The position numbers and the translations under genes are program-made. From Rachycentron canadum (lineage: Eukaryota > Chordata > Actinopteri > Carangiformes > Rachycentridae), in assembly GCA_038496675.1 (NCBI GenBank), contig CM076651.1:23040700-23104699 (forward strand): a stretch of 64,000 nucleotides of DNA, in the 5' to 3' direction. The notes under the pieces are model-generated. The model was not told where the DNA came from. It was given only the letters and a program-made list of their open reading frames with translations, and did no database searches. This document shows positions 35,426 to 46,376 of this stretch, piece by piece (positions within the stretch are counted from its first letter, which is position 1; each line of letters begins with the position of its first letter).

Positions 35426-36185
35426 ATCTAGACACAATAGCAGCCAACAGATGTCTCTGTATCTCTTTCTCCCTCTTTTCTTTTCATTTGTCTCTGCAGT
35501 ACGTAGGTGGAGCTCACCACCAGAGACAGACGGAGGGTGAATAAAACAAGAAAATGAGAGCAATGTGCCTCAACCATTTTGCCATCATGTTGATTTATTC
35601 TTCTTTTCAAGACCATGGAGATTTTTGCTTGTTGTTTCTCAAACACCAACAGCAACATAGCAATTTTATTCCAACTTCCCTGGCGATGGCTCTTCATAGA
35701 TCTGGGTCTGTGCACTGCATGCTTCTGCTACTTTCATGAGACAATGTAGATATCTTGGCACGTTCATCCAGCACAAAATGAAGTCGGCTGAAAAGAGGCA
35801 CAAGACCATTTGTTTGGAGTGTAGCCTTGAGAAAACAAAGTATGAGCACCTGTGGTTGAGAAGAATTGCGTGTGCCTTTACTGCACATTGTCAATAACAT
35901 AATAATGCTCCATGTCTTACAGAGACTGTGAAAGAAAACTTTTTATTGGAGCCCAGGCAAATAAATGTTGTATCATACTATCTCCAAAGTTCTCACTATC
36001 ATACCAGTTGTTTGCAAGTCAGATCCACCTCTATGGTGTGTGGTTTTCTGATGTAAAAATTACACACTCATATTTATGACCAACCAATGCAACCAGTCCT
36101 CCAAGGAGGTCATTTCTTTCAACCCTCTGATATGAGCCATAGGAGTGTCTCCTGGAATAGCACCTCAGCAGTAAGCATACCAAAC
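35426..36185. other. unique DNA with one splice-acceptor-like site
   Basis: A strong pyrimidine tract ending TCTCTGCAG at about 35500 precedes 13 open codons and a stop. No donor or partner exon, so it is not called. Confidence 0.35.
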
Positions 36186-36315
36186 ATGGGTTGTCATAGT
36201 TAGTATAATAACGGCCACGGCTTGGTTAGGTTTAGACACTAAAACTACTTTGTTAGCTTTTGGCGAAGATGTTGAGTTAATATAAGGACTTCTGCAACAC
36301 AAGACAATCTTTGTT
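36186..36315 (+). repeat. dispersed repeat X (copy 1)
   Basis: GGTTGTCATAGTTAGTATAA, GGCTTGGTTAGGTTTAGACA, 'AAAACTAC' and 'ACAATCTTTGTT'. The same chain at 38166-38285. I recognise the 'CTTGGTTAGGTTTAGGNAxxAAA' signature as a widespread fish repeat. Confidence 0.5.
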
Positions 36316-36380
36316 CACACCCTAATGCATACCCTGATTTATGGTCTAGTTTCCTCTAAATGGGACCATCATTTGTCATC
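36313..36380 (+). repeat. dispersed repeat A, central fragment
   Basis: CACACCCTAATGCATACCCT, 'GATTTATGGTCTAGTTTCCT' and TAAATGGGACCATCATTT match 54443-54503. It directly abuts repeat X. Confidence 0.55.
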
Positions 36381-37060
36381 CCCCCTCTCTCTCTCATTGA
36401 CATTGTTGTCCTTCTCTCACTGTAGCTGTCCACATAAAGGTGAAAAATGCCCAAAAAATAATAAAAATATTTAATAAATCCATAGTAGAAATAATTTATA
36501 ATTATCCTCTCCAAAAATTGAGTTATTTTACTTTAAGGAACAATTGTTTATTTAAAATCAGGCTCATGTAATATCCAACCATATCGTCACCCTTGTGGAA
36601 ATATATTTAATATATTTGTAATATATATGTAATACCTTTCACCTTTCACATTATTGGTTCTATTCTTCTTAGATAGTCACACAGTTTTTTTAATTTCCTG
36701 TTGTTAAGCCATTTACATTACATTCACTCATGGAACATCATGGGTATGCATGCCCCTGATTGTGTTCTGTATGTAATATACAGAATTCACATGTACTTTA
36801 TACAAAATATAATCAAACTGTGAAACCTATTATTTATAATTTATTATTATAAGTCCTGCTGGCTAAAGTAAAGTTGTGTCCATCTCCTGCACTAATCACC
36901 CTCCACAGACTTTCTATCCAGCTACAGTGTTTCTGTCTTTCTGAACGCAGGGTTAGAAACAAACACTGCATCTATCCTCCTCCTCTGCTGCTAATGTCTG
37001 GACCAACGCCAGTCAATCCTTCCAGCCCCCCGCCCCTTCTCTTCCCTCTTCTCATCACAG
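36381..37060. other. AT-rich DNA with pyrimidine tract
   Basis: AT-rich up to about 36860, then GC-balanced sequence leading into a strong pyrimidine tract at 37022-37060. Confidence 0.4.
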
Positions 37061-37100
37061 GCTCCTTGCCTGAAGGCTGGAAGTGCTCCAAGAAGCAATG
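37061..37100 (+). CDS. possible 40-base internal exon, gene unknown
   Basis: Seen: a 39-base pyrimidine-rich tract ending CTCATCACAG (37060) precedes GCTCCTTGCCTGAAGGCTGG and 20 further bases, followed by GTGAGGGTGA (37101), a near-consensus donor. Two frames are open; one reads SLPEGWKCSKKQ. I do not recognise the peptide. Inference: splice signals of this quality on both sides of a short open block are suggestive, but no neighbouring exon was found and microexon-like blocks occur by chance. Confidence 0.2.
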
Positions 37101-38165
37101 GTGAGGGTGAGAGAGAGGGTGGTCGCTTGTGACAGAGAAACACAGAAGCTCTGAGCATTGCTGGGCAATATGAGTTACCCTTAGCCACCCCAAAGCCTGA
37201 GGAATTGTTGGCTCTCTGATGGCTCTGTTCATAACGTCCAGACACAGAGGCTACAAGAGTTTGTAGAGAGAAGACAGCTTCCAGGGCAACCCCCAGCAAA
37301 CCCCAAGGGGCAGAGAGGAAATGTGTAGGCCATTGCCTAATGCACTGTAAAAAAGAAAAGCAAGGGATTTGAAGAGTAACTTTTATTCTTCCTCTATATG
37401 TTAATTTCACTTGGTTTATTTTAATTTAACTTCTTATAATGCAATATTCATGATTAACCATTTAGGAGATGTTGTTAATATATCATATTAAAAATCCTTC
37501 CACTGATTCAATGCTGAAACACAGGGAAAAAAATTATTTTTTTCTTCTTGAGTTAGTGTTAATTGAACTGTGTAACCAGAGTGCATGATTTTGACACTTA
37601 CACTCCGAATATGAACTAAGTAAGTAGTTAATAGTTTTCAAAGCGAACGTAGTAAGAAAGCAGTAGTAAGAAAATGAAATTTTATGACCAAGTGGTGGTT
37701 GATTTGCCGGCAACTTGTCTATCACCCTGATTTTGTGATTTTAATGCCCCAGTCAGTTGATTTAATCACCACAAATCCAGCCTACGTTAAACACCACCGG
37801 GGGGAAGCAGCAGACACTCCAGCTAATTGGTTGTCTGCCCACAGCTAATAATTATTAGATTGATTGCTTAGTCACTCATTGAATAGAGGAGCAACTAACT
37901 ATAAATAAATGTATTGCTTATTTTTTAATAAAAACTTAATAAACACTTTTCTTTGTGACGTGGTATATGGTATGTTTGACATCTGTGAGCTTTAAACAGT
38001 TTGTCAGACAAACAAGCTATTTCAAAACCTAAGCTCACGCAATTGGGAATTGTGATGGACATTCTTTCCACCATTTCTTTTCTGCATCAGCAGGTGTACC
38101 AAAAATTGGGTGTCTTAGATACATAAATAAGGATGTGGACTGTACTAAGAGTTGCATGCCTACCT
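37101..38165. other. unique DNA with homeodomain-like motif cluster
   Basis: 37100-37340 is GC-balanced. 37795-37870 carries CAGCTAATTGGTTGTCTGCC and CAGCTAATAATTATTAGATT, suggestive of an enhancer. The rest is AT-rich. Confidence 0.35.
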
Positions 38166-38285
38166 TTATCACTATAGTGACTATACAATACAGGTCATGG
38201 CTTGGTTAGATTTAGGAAAAGATGATGATTTGGGTTAAAATAAGTACTTCTTAAACAGTAGATAATCTTTGTTGTCATGGTTACA
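38166..38285 (+). repeat. dispersed repeat X (copy 2)
   Basis: TGGCTTGGTTAGATTTAGGA, 'TTTGGGTTAAAATAAGTACTTC' and 'AGATAATCTTTGTTGTCATGG' align with 36215-36315. Confidence 0.5.
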
Positions 38286-38390
38286 ATGACAGTAACAAAG
38301 TGGTTGACTGTTGAATGTACATGGTTAATAGCATAAACTATTACTTCCACATGGGAATCAAACACCAAATTCAAATTTCACATTATTTTA

Positions 38391-39357
38391 TGTACAATGC
38401 TGCTTGAAAGTTTGTGAACCCTCCAGGTATGGTCACTGTTTTTGTAAAAAAAAATTAAAATAACCTTAATGGACACACACACAAAAAGAGATAAATTTTC
38501 ATTATTTAATTCAACAAAGGTGGTTTATTTCACAAAAACTGAAAATTTAACATGTGCAAAAGTATGTGAGCCCTTGTATTAGTAGCTTGTGGCTCCTCCT
38601 TTTGCAGCCATTACTTGCCATATGCCTTAAAGTTCATGGTTCCTTGGATAATATGGAGTCATCCAGGTCCAAAAGCAGAGAAGCAGCAAAGATGTTGGTT
38701 TTTATTGTGACCAAATAATTCTAGTTTGGACTCATCTGTCCAGAGAATGGACTTCCAGAAGGCCTCTGGTTTGTCCAAGTGCTCTCTGGCAAAGTTGAAA
38801 CGGGCAGTTTTGTTCATTTTTGAGAGCAGAGGCTTCCTTCTAACAACCCTCCCATGAATGTCATGGCTATTCAATTTTTGTCTGATTATAGACACATGCA
38901 CATTTGTCCCAGATGCTACCAGACAGGTCTCTAACTCTCTAGAGTTGATGTGTGGATTGGCCTTTACCTGATTTATTATTTTTCTGGTGCTTCTGGGTGA
39001 TAGTTTTGATGGGCATCTACTTCTAGGCAGAGTTTCTGTCATGTTGAAGGCCCTCCATTTGTAAATGATTTGTCTTGCAGTGGATGGATGGAGCTGGAAT
39101 CTTTTGGAGATGGTCTTATAGCCCTCCCCAGACTGTCGGGCTGTCACTACCCTCTTCTTCGTGTCCTCAAATATCTCCTTTGCTCTTGGCATTGTTGATT
39201 TGTATGGGACCACAGTGGTTTTCCTCTCTCTTTAAATTAGTGCAGGCCATACCCTTTCCCAAGGATGTCTCATTTCATTGGTCTGCTTAAATGATTAATT
39301 AAGCACTCAAATGTGTTTCACCTGAGTCTGTTACCTGCTTGACTTCTTTATAAAGTG
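38391..39357 (-). mobile_element. Tc1-like transposon, deleted; one end present
   Basis: Seen: the left edge CTGCTTGAAAGTTTGTGAAC (38399 on) is the outer end of a known type of fish Tc1 inverted repeat. The right edge stops in the 5' leader (CAAATGTGTTTCACCTGAGT, then TTCTTTATAAAGTGAAT) before the matching inverted repeat, where another repeat takes over. Inside, the transposase gene is only its N-terminal half (38659-39213). From 38396 to 38650 the sequence is AT-rich end DNA (AAAGTATGTGAGCCCTTGTA). Confidence 0.8.
38659..39213 (-). pseudogene. Tc1-like transposase, N-terminal half only
   Basis: 184 open codons; the true start is probably Met8 (MPRAKEIFED), since Met1-7 has no Tc1 counterpart. 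Residues about 26-52 (RQSGEGYKTISKRF, then TARQIIYKW) form the first helix-turn-helix. SRCPSKLSPRSTRKI (65-79) is the GRPR-like linker leading into the second (PHINSRELE). 'LLSKMNKTARFNFAREH' (129-145) and ILWTDES (156-162) are typical; Asp160 is the first catalytic residue of the DDE triad. The frame then diverges (FGHNKNQHLCCFSAFGPG) and ends, so the second Asp, the third acidic residue and the C-terminus (about half of the usual 340 residues) are missing. It cannot catalyse transposition but the DNA-binding part is open. Confidence 0.9.
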
Positions 39358-39965
39358 AATTAAAGGGACCCAACAAATCCCACCATGAGCAGCACTTGGC
39401 GAAAGTGGTGGGAAAAACTTCCTAAGAGGCAGAAACCTTGAGCAGAACCAGGCTTAGGGTGGGCAGCCATCTGCCTCGACCGGTTGAGTGAGAGCGAGAG
39501 TGAGAGAGTGAGAGAGTGAGAGAGTGAGTGAGAGTGAGAGAGAAAGCGAAAGAGAGAGAGAAAAAAACAAGAACACAATAGAATTCAAGCAAAACATACA
39601 GATGTAAAGCGTATTACGATAATGGCAATGACTGATACTAATAATAATAGTGCAATAGTAATTAACTGTTGTAAGTTAAAATAATACAGGAAGAAATAAT
39701 AGTAGCATAACTAATAATAATTATTGCAGCAGCAGGTGCTGAGCAGGAACATGAGGGAGGACAGAAGGGAAAAGCACAAACTACAGGACCATGATCTACA
39801 CCATTCTCTTGTATCATATTTCTGTGTTTTGGTGACCCATCCATCTACCCCAACCTCCTCAGTCGATGTGAGGGTCTAAGGGCAGAGGATGTTGTTATGA
39901 TGCTATGTAAAGCCCTTTGAGACAAACTGTTTGTAAAAATGGGCTATACAAATAAAATTGCCTTG
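39358..39965. repeat. dispersed repeat with GA microsatellite
   Basis: Begins at the truncated Tc1 end. GAGCAGCACTTGGCGAAAGT, 'GGCAGAAACCTTGAGCAGAA', 'CCATCTGCCTCGACCGGTTG' and, at the far end, 'AAAGCCCTTTGAGACAAACT' and 'GGGCTATACAAATAAAATTG' are sequences I recognise from a common fish repeat. An imperfect GA/GT tract (39486-39567) sits inside. Class uncertain; no protein frame. Confidence 0.55.
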
Positions 39966-41104
39966 CCTTCCTTGCCTCCTGCTCTGCAGAACCTACTTGC
40001 TCTGCAAGGGTTTTAAATGGTGATCAAAATCGTTGCTTAATGTACATAAAATCAATCTATGCTCAAAATAAAATCACTTGCTAGATTTTCAATCTTTTTG
40101 CAGTGTGTCCATCTGGCCCCACTGAGCACTGTGAGAAGCTGACGATCGAGCCATCCAATGGCACTGGGCCTTGCCCAGCAGGGCTTTGTAACAGAAGTGG
40201 CCCAGTCCTGTTTTGTCTGACCCATAATTCACTGGGGCAGCCTCAGAGATAGTGAATATCCCTGCCAGAAAGCATGAAAAAACACCATGCTAACCAAGTA
40301 ACCAAGTGTACCACATAAAGGAGACAAGAAACTGTATCAAGAGGACAAACAGCCATGTGAAATTGCAGTGCAAGAAAAAAGCTGAAACCACACAAATGCA
40401 TCCTGGAATAGATGTATTAAAAGGAATAGACATCTAAACCATTTCCACACAAACGCACCAGTGATGGCTTCCACTTACTCATCCTTAATATATTCGAAAC
40501 ACGGCCATCTCCCTGAGGAAATAACATGTTCATTCAGTTCAGCATGCAGAGAGATGGAGGATTTGTTTAGCTCTTAGTTGCTTACAGGCCATGTGAAGCA
40601 ACTAAGCTCTCCATAAATGACTTAATGATGTGTACAGTCTACTTAAAGATGCCACAGATTACGAAAACAAAAATCAGATTTTGTCTTTTTGCTCTGACAC
40701 TGATTCCTGACTGACTCTCTGAATGATAGTGTTCAGTGATTCTTGGTCTGATGTTGTGTTCACTGACATCTGTTTCCCCTGGTTAAAAAACAAATGCATC
40801 AAGATCTGTAGATGGTTGCAAAAGTGTGTTGAATTCGTACTATGCTTACATATTTCTTCCACAGACATGGGGGCCTTCATCTTTGGAAAACTGAGGCTTT
40901 ATAGCATCCTGACAAAAACACTTTTGTTTTGTTTTGTTCTTTTCTTACCTAGATTGACATCTTCTGCAATGTGTTTGTTAACAATGATATTGAACTGTCA
41001 GTAAGTGATATTTCTGCCACAACTAGGATAAATATTTCACATCATAACTATTATTTACAAATTATAGAAAAATATGCTGAAAAGATGACATTATGACTAC
41101 TGAC
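39966..41104. other. unique DNA, nothing recognised
   Basis: GC-balanced patch at 40095-40270 without frame or splice signals; the rest is ordinary. Confidence 0.4.
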
Positions 41105-41440
41105 GGGTGCAGTGAATAACATTTATAGACTGGTTACAGTGGCACCTGTTAGTGGGTGGGATATATGAGGCAGCAACATTTTGTCCTGAAGTTGATGAGT
41201 TACAAGCAGGAAAAACAATCAAGTGTGAGGATGTGAGTGACTTTGACAAGAACCAAATGTTGATGTGTGATGTCTAGACGACAGCGTCAGAGCATCTCCA
41301 AAACTGCAGCTCTTGTGGGATGTACCCAGTCTGCAGTTGTCAGTACCTACCAGAAGTGGTCCAAAGAAAGAAAACTGGTGAATTGGCAACAGGGTCATGG
41401 TTGGCCCACTCATGTGTGCAGAGAGTGAAGGCTGGACCCC
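41105..41440 (+). pseudogene. Tc1-like transposase 5' scrap (second Tc1 family)
   Basis: Seen: CACCTGTTAGTGGGTGGGAT and GAAGCAGGAAAA-like leader (here TACAAGCAGGAAAAACAATC) precede 'VSDFDKNQ' (normally LSDFDKGQI). Then AGACGACAGCGTCAGAGCAT encodes the R-R-x-x-Q-S start of 'SISKTA', followed by 'LVGCT', 'YQKWSKE' and 'GHG' equivalents. This is the N-terminal DNA-binding part of a Tc1-like transposase well known in fish. A frameshift occurs near 41270. Everything beyond about residue 70 is missing; the copy stops at the telomere-like motif. Confidence 0.75.
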
Positions 41441-41458
41441 AACCCTAACCCTAACCCT
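41441..41458. repeat. telomere-like (CCCTAA)3 motif
   Basis: AACCCTAACCCTAACCCT, three vertebrate telomeric units, placed exactly where the Tc1 sequence stops. Confidence 0.9.
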
Positions 41459-42394
41459 CTCACAATAAAGTGAGTTCCCACCCTGAGGACAAAACATTGT
41501 ATAGTGGGTTATCAGGCTGCATCCGTGTCATGCTGCTGTAGATCCTGTTCCTGTTTCAGCTCCAGTCATTTAGAATGTAAACTTGTGTTCAGACACCACT
41601 GGAGATGCTGAAGCACACAATATGTAAACCACAGCTGATAGCTGTTTGTTGATCGTGTACGGAAGCGGCAGCAGCAGCCTGAGAACAAACAAGGCAGACA
41701 GACAACTAAGCTTTGAAGAAAATCTCTCCCCTGTGAGCCAGCCAGCTGTATATCACTGAATCACAACAGTCTGTCTCTCACACACTATCTTGTCTGTTTC
41801 TGTCTCCCTGCCTGTCTGCCCATCACTCTGTCTGTTTATATCCTCTTATCTCTTCCTCACTGAGCGCCTGCCTCTTAGCATGAATCAAGATATATCCATG
41901 GGTGGGAAGAGGACTGACAAAAGATGTAACTGTGTACTGTATAAACGTGCTTGAATATAAGTACAAAGTAAATTTAAAGTATATTCCATTAAAATTTACT
42001 TTATTTATTTTGAGTATATTTTTTCTTCAGTGATAAAATTGTTAAATTAAATAACATGTTTCAATCTAATCCTAACCCAAAACCATATACACTATTCCCA
42101 CTATACAGTATTCCCATTCACACCTGAGCTGCTATCTATAGAATAAAGCAGCAGAAAAAGCAGAGATGTAATGTTGCTAGACAATGCAGTAGTTGTTGAT
42201 ATGCTGAACAGTGAGTTACAACAATCACATATTCACACACCTGTCTGAACATCACAACAGATGTGACCCTTTCTTTTATCTGTACCAAGAGAACGCTGAT
42301 GTTAAGCATGTTTGCATGATGACACCATCCTTCATTTTATTGTAATAATAACTTCATCATATGACTTTTTTATTTTTTGCTCAGTTTCTTACAG
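41459..42394. other. unique DNA, nothing recognised
   Basis: 41740-41880 is rich in CTGTCTGT-type units; otherwise AT-rich. Confidence 0.4.
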
Positions 42395-42436
42395 ACTATG
42401 TGCTTTCTTTGTGGACTGAGCACTTTGATACTTCAC
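42395..42436 (-). repeat. dispersed repeat R, short edge (copy 4)
   Basis: Reverse complement reads AGTATCAAAGTGCTCAGTCC then ACAAAGAAAGCAC, the opening of repeat R. It abuts the LINE 3' end. Confidence 0.5.
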
Positions 42437-43225
42437 AGTATTATATAGATAGATATGTTTTTATTTATCCCTGGAGGAAAATTAAGTTGTCAAGCAGACA
42501 AAGATGACAAATTACTTCAACAACAATAAAAAAAATAATAATAATACCAACAACAGCAATAATAATAATGAAAATAATAAATGAATTAATAAAAGTTCAT
42601 TAAAGATGATTGACTATCTGACAAAGATAGGGGTTTTAAAGTCTTATGGCTCTAGGAACAAGCACTCTTCTGATTCTCTCTGTCCTGCAGCACCATGAGG
42701 TGGGCCTATTCTACAGCCTCTCCTCTGCTCCTCCAGAGTTAAATGAAGAAGATGTTCCAACCAGTGTAGTATGGTTTCCACCTTCCTCTGTGTGCACCTC
42801 CACACCACACCACAGCATCCAGCCAGTCCAAACTCACAGCAATGACAGAGCCAGCCCTCTCCACCAGTCTGTCAAGCCACCTTGCATCCTTATATTTCAC
42901 ATTGCCTCCCCAGCAGACTGCAGCATAAAACAGGACACTTGCCACCATAGAATGGTAGAACATTTGCGGCATCTTCTACAGATGTTGAAGGACCTGAGCC
43001 TCTTTAAGAAAAAGAGCAGACTCTGCCCATTTCTGTAGAGTGAATCTGTGTTCAGGGACCAGTCTAAATTGTCGTCCAGGTGTAAACCTAGATAAGTGTA
43101 GGTTGGCACCACCCCAGGAATGTTGACTGTTCAGCAATTCAGCTCCTCTCACTGTTGATGGGAAATCCACCACAGCCCAGACACAAATGCCCCCCCTACC
43201 CAGATTCTCTTTCTTACACACTCTG
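42437..43225 (-). mobile_element. L2-like LINE, 3' part with tail
   Basis: Seen on the minus strand: VPTYTYLGLHLDDNLDWS, then NGQSLLFFLKRLRSFNI, then FYHSMVASVLFYAAVCWG, corresponding to the 'YKYLGVHLDNKLDW', 'LYRKGQSRLFFLRRLRSF' and 'SVVASAIFYAVVCWG' blocks that follow the RT in L2-type ORF2. At least one frameshift separates the first two blocks from the third. Downstream come AT-rich 3' UTR with AAT/CAA units (42520-42593), TTTTCCTCCAGGGATAAATA and a short (TATC)n tail at about 42440-42452. That tail is a hallmark of this kind of element. 5' truncated before the RT domain. Confidence 0.85.
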
Positions 43226-45978
43226 CAGGGGTATCAGGCTTAATGGTCATGGGAAATTCCTGTTACCTTAACTTGAACTGTTGCCATCTGTTTTCTAATT
43301 GTTGGAATCTATACAAGAGTCAACATTTCAATCATTTTTTACCATATTTTTTATGAATTTGTATTTTTTGTTTTTATCTTTGCATCAAACCAAACTGCTC
43401 CTTTCTCAACCTCTGTAAGAGTGCCTGCTGATGAAAAGTGAATGTTTTACTGAAAAGTATAATAGAATTGCCTTTGAACAGTGTGCTGGTGTTGGTCTGT
43501 CAAATATTTGTCAAGCACAAACTCCCACATGTATGAAAGGCTCCAGTTGTGTTTGCCTTACTATCAGCTGCTGTATTAGAAAACGCCACAGTGAGTCTGT
43601 TTTCTCTTGATGAAAATATGTAATAAGGCCACACAAAAAAGTTTAATGTGGTAAGATCACCTACATTATTGTAATCATATTCTATTTTATGCAAACGTTA
43701 AGTGGGGATGCTCTTTATGTGTCTCAAAAGCATCTTTCAATATTCTCCTTAATTGTGCAATGTCCAAACTTTGCATATATGCACACCCTCAGCTTGCTGT
43801 TGTCAACAGAAGTGCTGTGGTCAAACTGTCAAATTTCAGTCCTGTATAACACGGAGCTACAGCTTCTGGCCATCTTGATAGACACTTGATAGAAACTGTG
43901 AACATACATGGCCTCAGGAAGATGGCTCATTTTTGTTTTAATGACCTTCCTGACCTTTCCTTCATATATTCTCTCCTTTCAATGAGCTGTTAAACTTCCC
44001 TCAGGTCTACAAAAACAACAATGCCAAAAGCAAATTTATGGTGTCCAAGTACATGTGCAAGGATGATGTCCATTTTATACATTTTTGCCCAAGTCCATGA
44101 GGGTCCACACCCCAAGAACACAGAGTAAAGGAAACGGGAAAGGATGTTGGTACTGTACATGACTATTGTGGCCCTGTAAGCTAAACAATTTAAGAAAACA
44201 CATGCAGACACAACACAGCCAAATACACACAGCAGATGACAACAAAGTTGTCCCCAACTTGTTTGAAGCTTTGCAAATTTTGACATTTGAAGCATTTAAC
44301 AAGTGTGTCTCACCCGTGCAGCACCCGTGTTGTCAAATTGATGATGATGTTTTCTGTGCCTGTTTTGTCTTTTTAAATGTGTGTTTGTTAAGTTGCAGTC
44401 ATTGAGCTCTCAGGGCTATTGTATACTCCCCATCTTTGGTCCCATTCTTTTTAAGCAATAGCAGACAATTGCATGCATGTGTTACCTGTGCACATGTTTG
44501 TATTTGTTGCATTTGCATTGTTGTATTTGCATTTGGGGGTATGCATACAGTTGCTGTTGTGTGTTTGATTGACCGTCTTCAAGTCCCCTGCAGTCCAAGG
44601 CCACAGAATCTGAGCATTAGCCACGATGTTAACAAACCATCCTGTGTGAACAAGAACAATACTGCTATTAGACACCACTGCTTCATATAGCATATAGGTC
44701 GAGGACGTCTGAGTAGTGAATTCACTGGGTAGGAGGGGGAAGGGTTTGCATGCTGCACAGCTGGTCTGTAATTTCACTTTACCCATGGTTATCTTTGCCC
44801 GTTATGCTTGTGTGACTGTTGACAATTACTGTGTTTTCATTCAGATGCTATTTACCCACTCCACCGTCGCTCTCCAATTTCTCTTGGTCCTTCAAGCATT
44901 TGTGGCTTATTGTCTGTGTTCTCCTTTTCAATTTCTCTGCCTTTTCAGTCAGATCTCCACCCTCTATTATGCTTTCTTATCTTTCTTTTAACAGTTCTTT
45001 ACTTCTAAACTGTTCTCACTCTGTGCTTCTTCTCCTCTCCGCACTGGAATCGCTCATATGACCAGTTTTTATACCATTATTATAGATTTATGTGTGGCTT
45101 TATTTTTACTGTTTAGATCTTCAGTCTGAGCCCGTCACGATCTGCTTTTTGCCAGACTCTGCTGGTGATCCTCAATGTTGCCATATCTCCATTCAGTATG
45201 CTGCATTTCACATCCAATGGGTGGAAACATTGGAGTCAGTCACTTCGTTTCCTCCATGAACTTCAACCTCTGAGTGAAAAGCTTCACCTTCGCAGGGCCA
45301 ACTCCCCTCCCAGGGGAATCACAGCAAAGTCATATCAATTAGACAATTCTGTGTTGCATCAGCTGCTTAATGCATCAGAGGGACAGGAAGAGGAGGATGA
45401 GGAAACACGTTTCCTCTGGCTTGTGTTTCTTCTCCCCCTCAGCTGGATGAGTCCACAGACTCCCTCAAAACAGGACAAAAATTTCCTCTTCAACTGAATT
45501 ATTTTTTGTCCTGATCATAACTGTAACATAAATATTCATTCATTTTCAGAATTTGAACTAATTAATCCCAGGTTGATTACAATGTAGATATGAATATATG
45601 ATATGATAGAGGATTGATTTGTAACAACTAATTTTTAATGCATATTGTGCATTATGTCAAATTTAAAAGTAAAATTTCACATTGAGACACAATCTTTTAG
45701 AAGACAAAAATGTTCACATCTAAAACCTGCAATAAAATTATAATATTATAATAATTATATGTTTCACTTTCAGACTTACTTGCTGCATGAGGTACAGTAT
45801 AATATAATTTGTTATTTTTATTTTAAATTACCGTCTATTGATTTTGAATGTGCACATCCATGGATGTATCTGTGTGAGTGGGTGGTAGAGTGAAAGTGTA
45901 TGTACATGTGTGTGTATGAGAGAAAGAGAGAGGCAGAGAGACAGGGGGTGCAGTACAATAATTTCTATGCATGTAACT

Positions 45979-45980
<2 letters not shown>
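43226..45980. other. unique DNA, nothing firmly recognised
   Basis: No repeat family recognised. A 110-codon plus-strand frame at 45165-45497 (starts MILNVAISPFSML, ends FLFN) has an acidic stretch (EGQEEEDEET) and no known domain; the block is GC-balanced and may be conserved non-coding DNA. The frames at 44451-44786 and 43990-44295 are also unassigned. Confidence 0.4.

Positions 45981-46022
<42 letters not shown>
45981..46022. repeat. (AC)21 microsatellite
   Basis: Twenty-one pure AC units, preceded by degenerate GT/GA-rich DNA at 45890-45945. Confidence 0.97.
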
Positions 46023-46023
<1 letters not shown>

Positions 46024-46106
46024 ACACTCCAAACCCACATACATAAGGGGTTTTGATGGGAATATTTTTGTTCTTAAGGTCCTGAATGTAACCATAGACA
46101 CCTTAA

Positions 46107-46376
46107 TTCATGTCACGGTCCTGCTGCTCCTCAGGTTGTTTCCCTTTCGTTGTTGTTCTTCTCCCTGTCCTCCCTGCTTCTCCTCCCCTCCCTCTCTCTT
46201 TCTCTGGTGTCATTCTGCTTGCCTGGTCCCTTGGCGCATCCGCAACCCATCATCAGCATCAGTTCTGTCTATGTAGTGTGACCTTCATGCCAGACCAGCT
46301 CTCGCCTCAGCCTTCCCCAGCCCTAAAGCCAGATCCCCTATCTGTTGCCTGGTCTTACCAGGAATTACTGTGAATA
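46107..46376 (+). mobile_element. LTR-like or retroelement fragment
   Basis: Begins TCATGTCACGGTCCTGCTGC, then a long pyrimidine-rich stretch, 'ATCATCAGCATCAGTTCTGT', 'TTCATGCCAGACCAGCTC' and 'TGTTGCCTGGTCTTACCAGG'. The 'TGTCAYGGTCCTGCTGCTCC' opening and following order resemble a fish LTR or SINE that I have seen before, but the 3' end, poly-A signal and target duplication are absent. Confidence 0.3.

Noticed and set aside
35174..35563. Frames of 63-92 codons rich in VCVC or HTHT
   Set aside because: They are translations of the (GT)34 tract on both strands, not genes.
42646..43038. 130-codon plus-strand frame
   Set aside because: Antisense shadow of the L2-like LINE on the minus strand.
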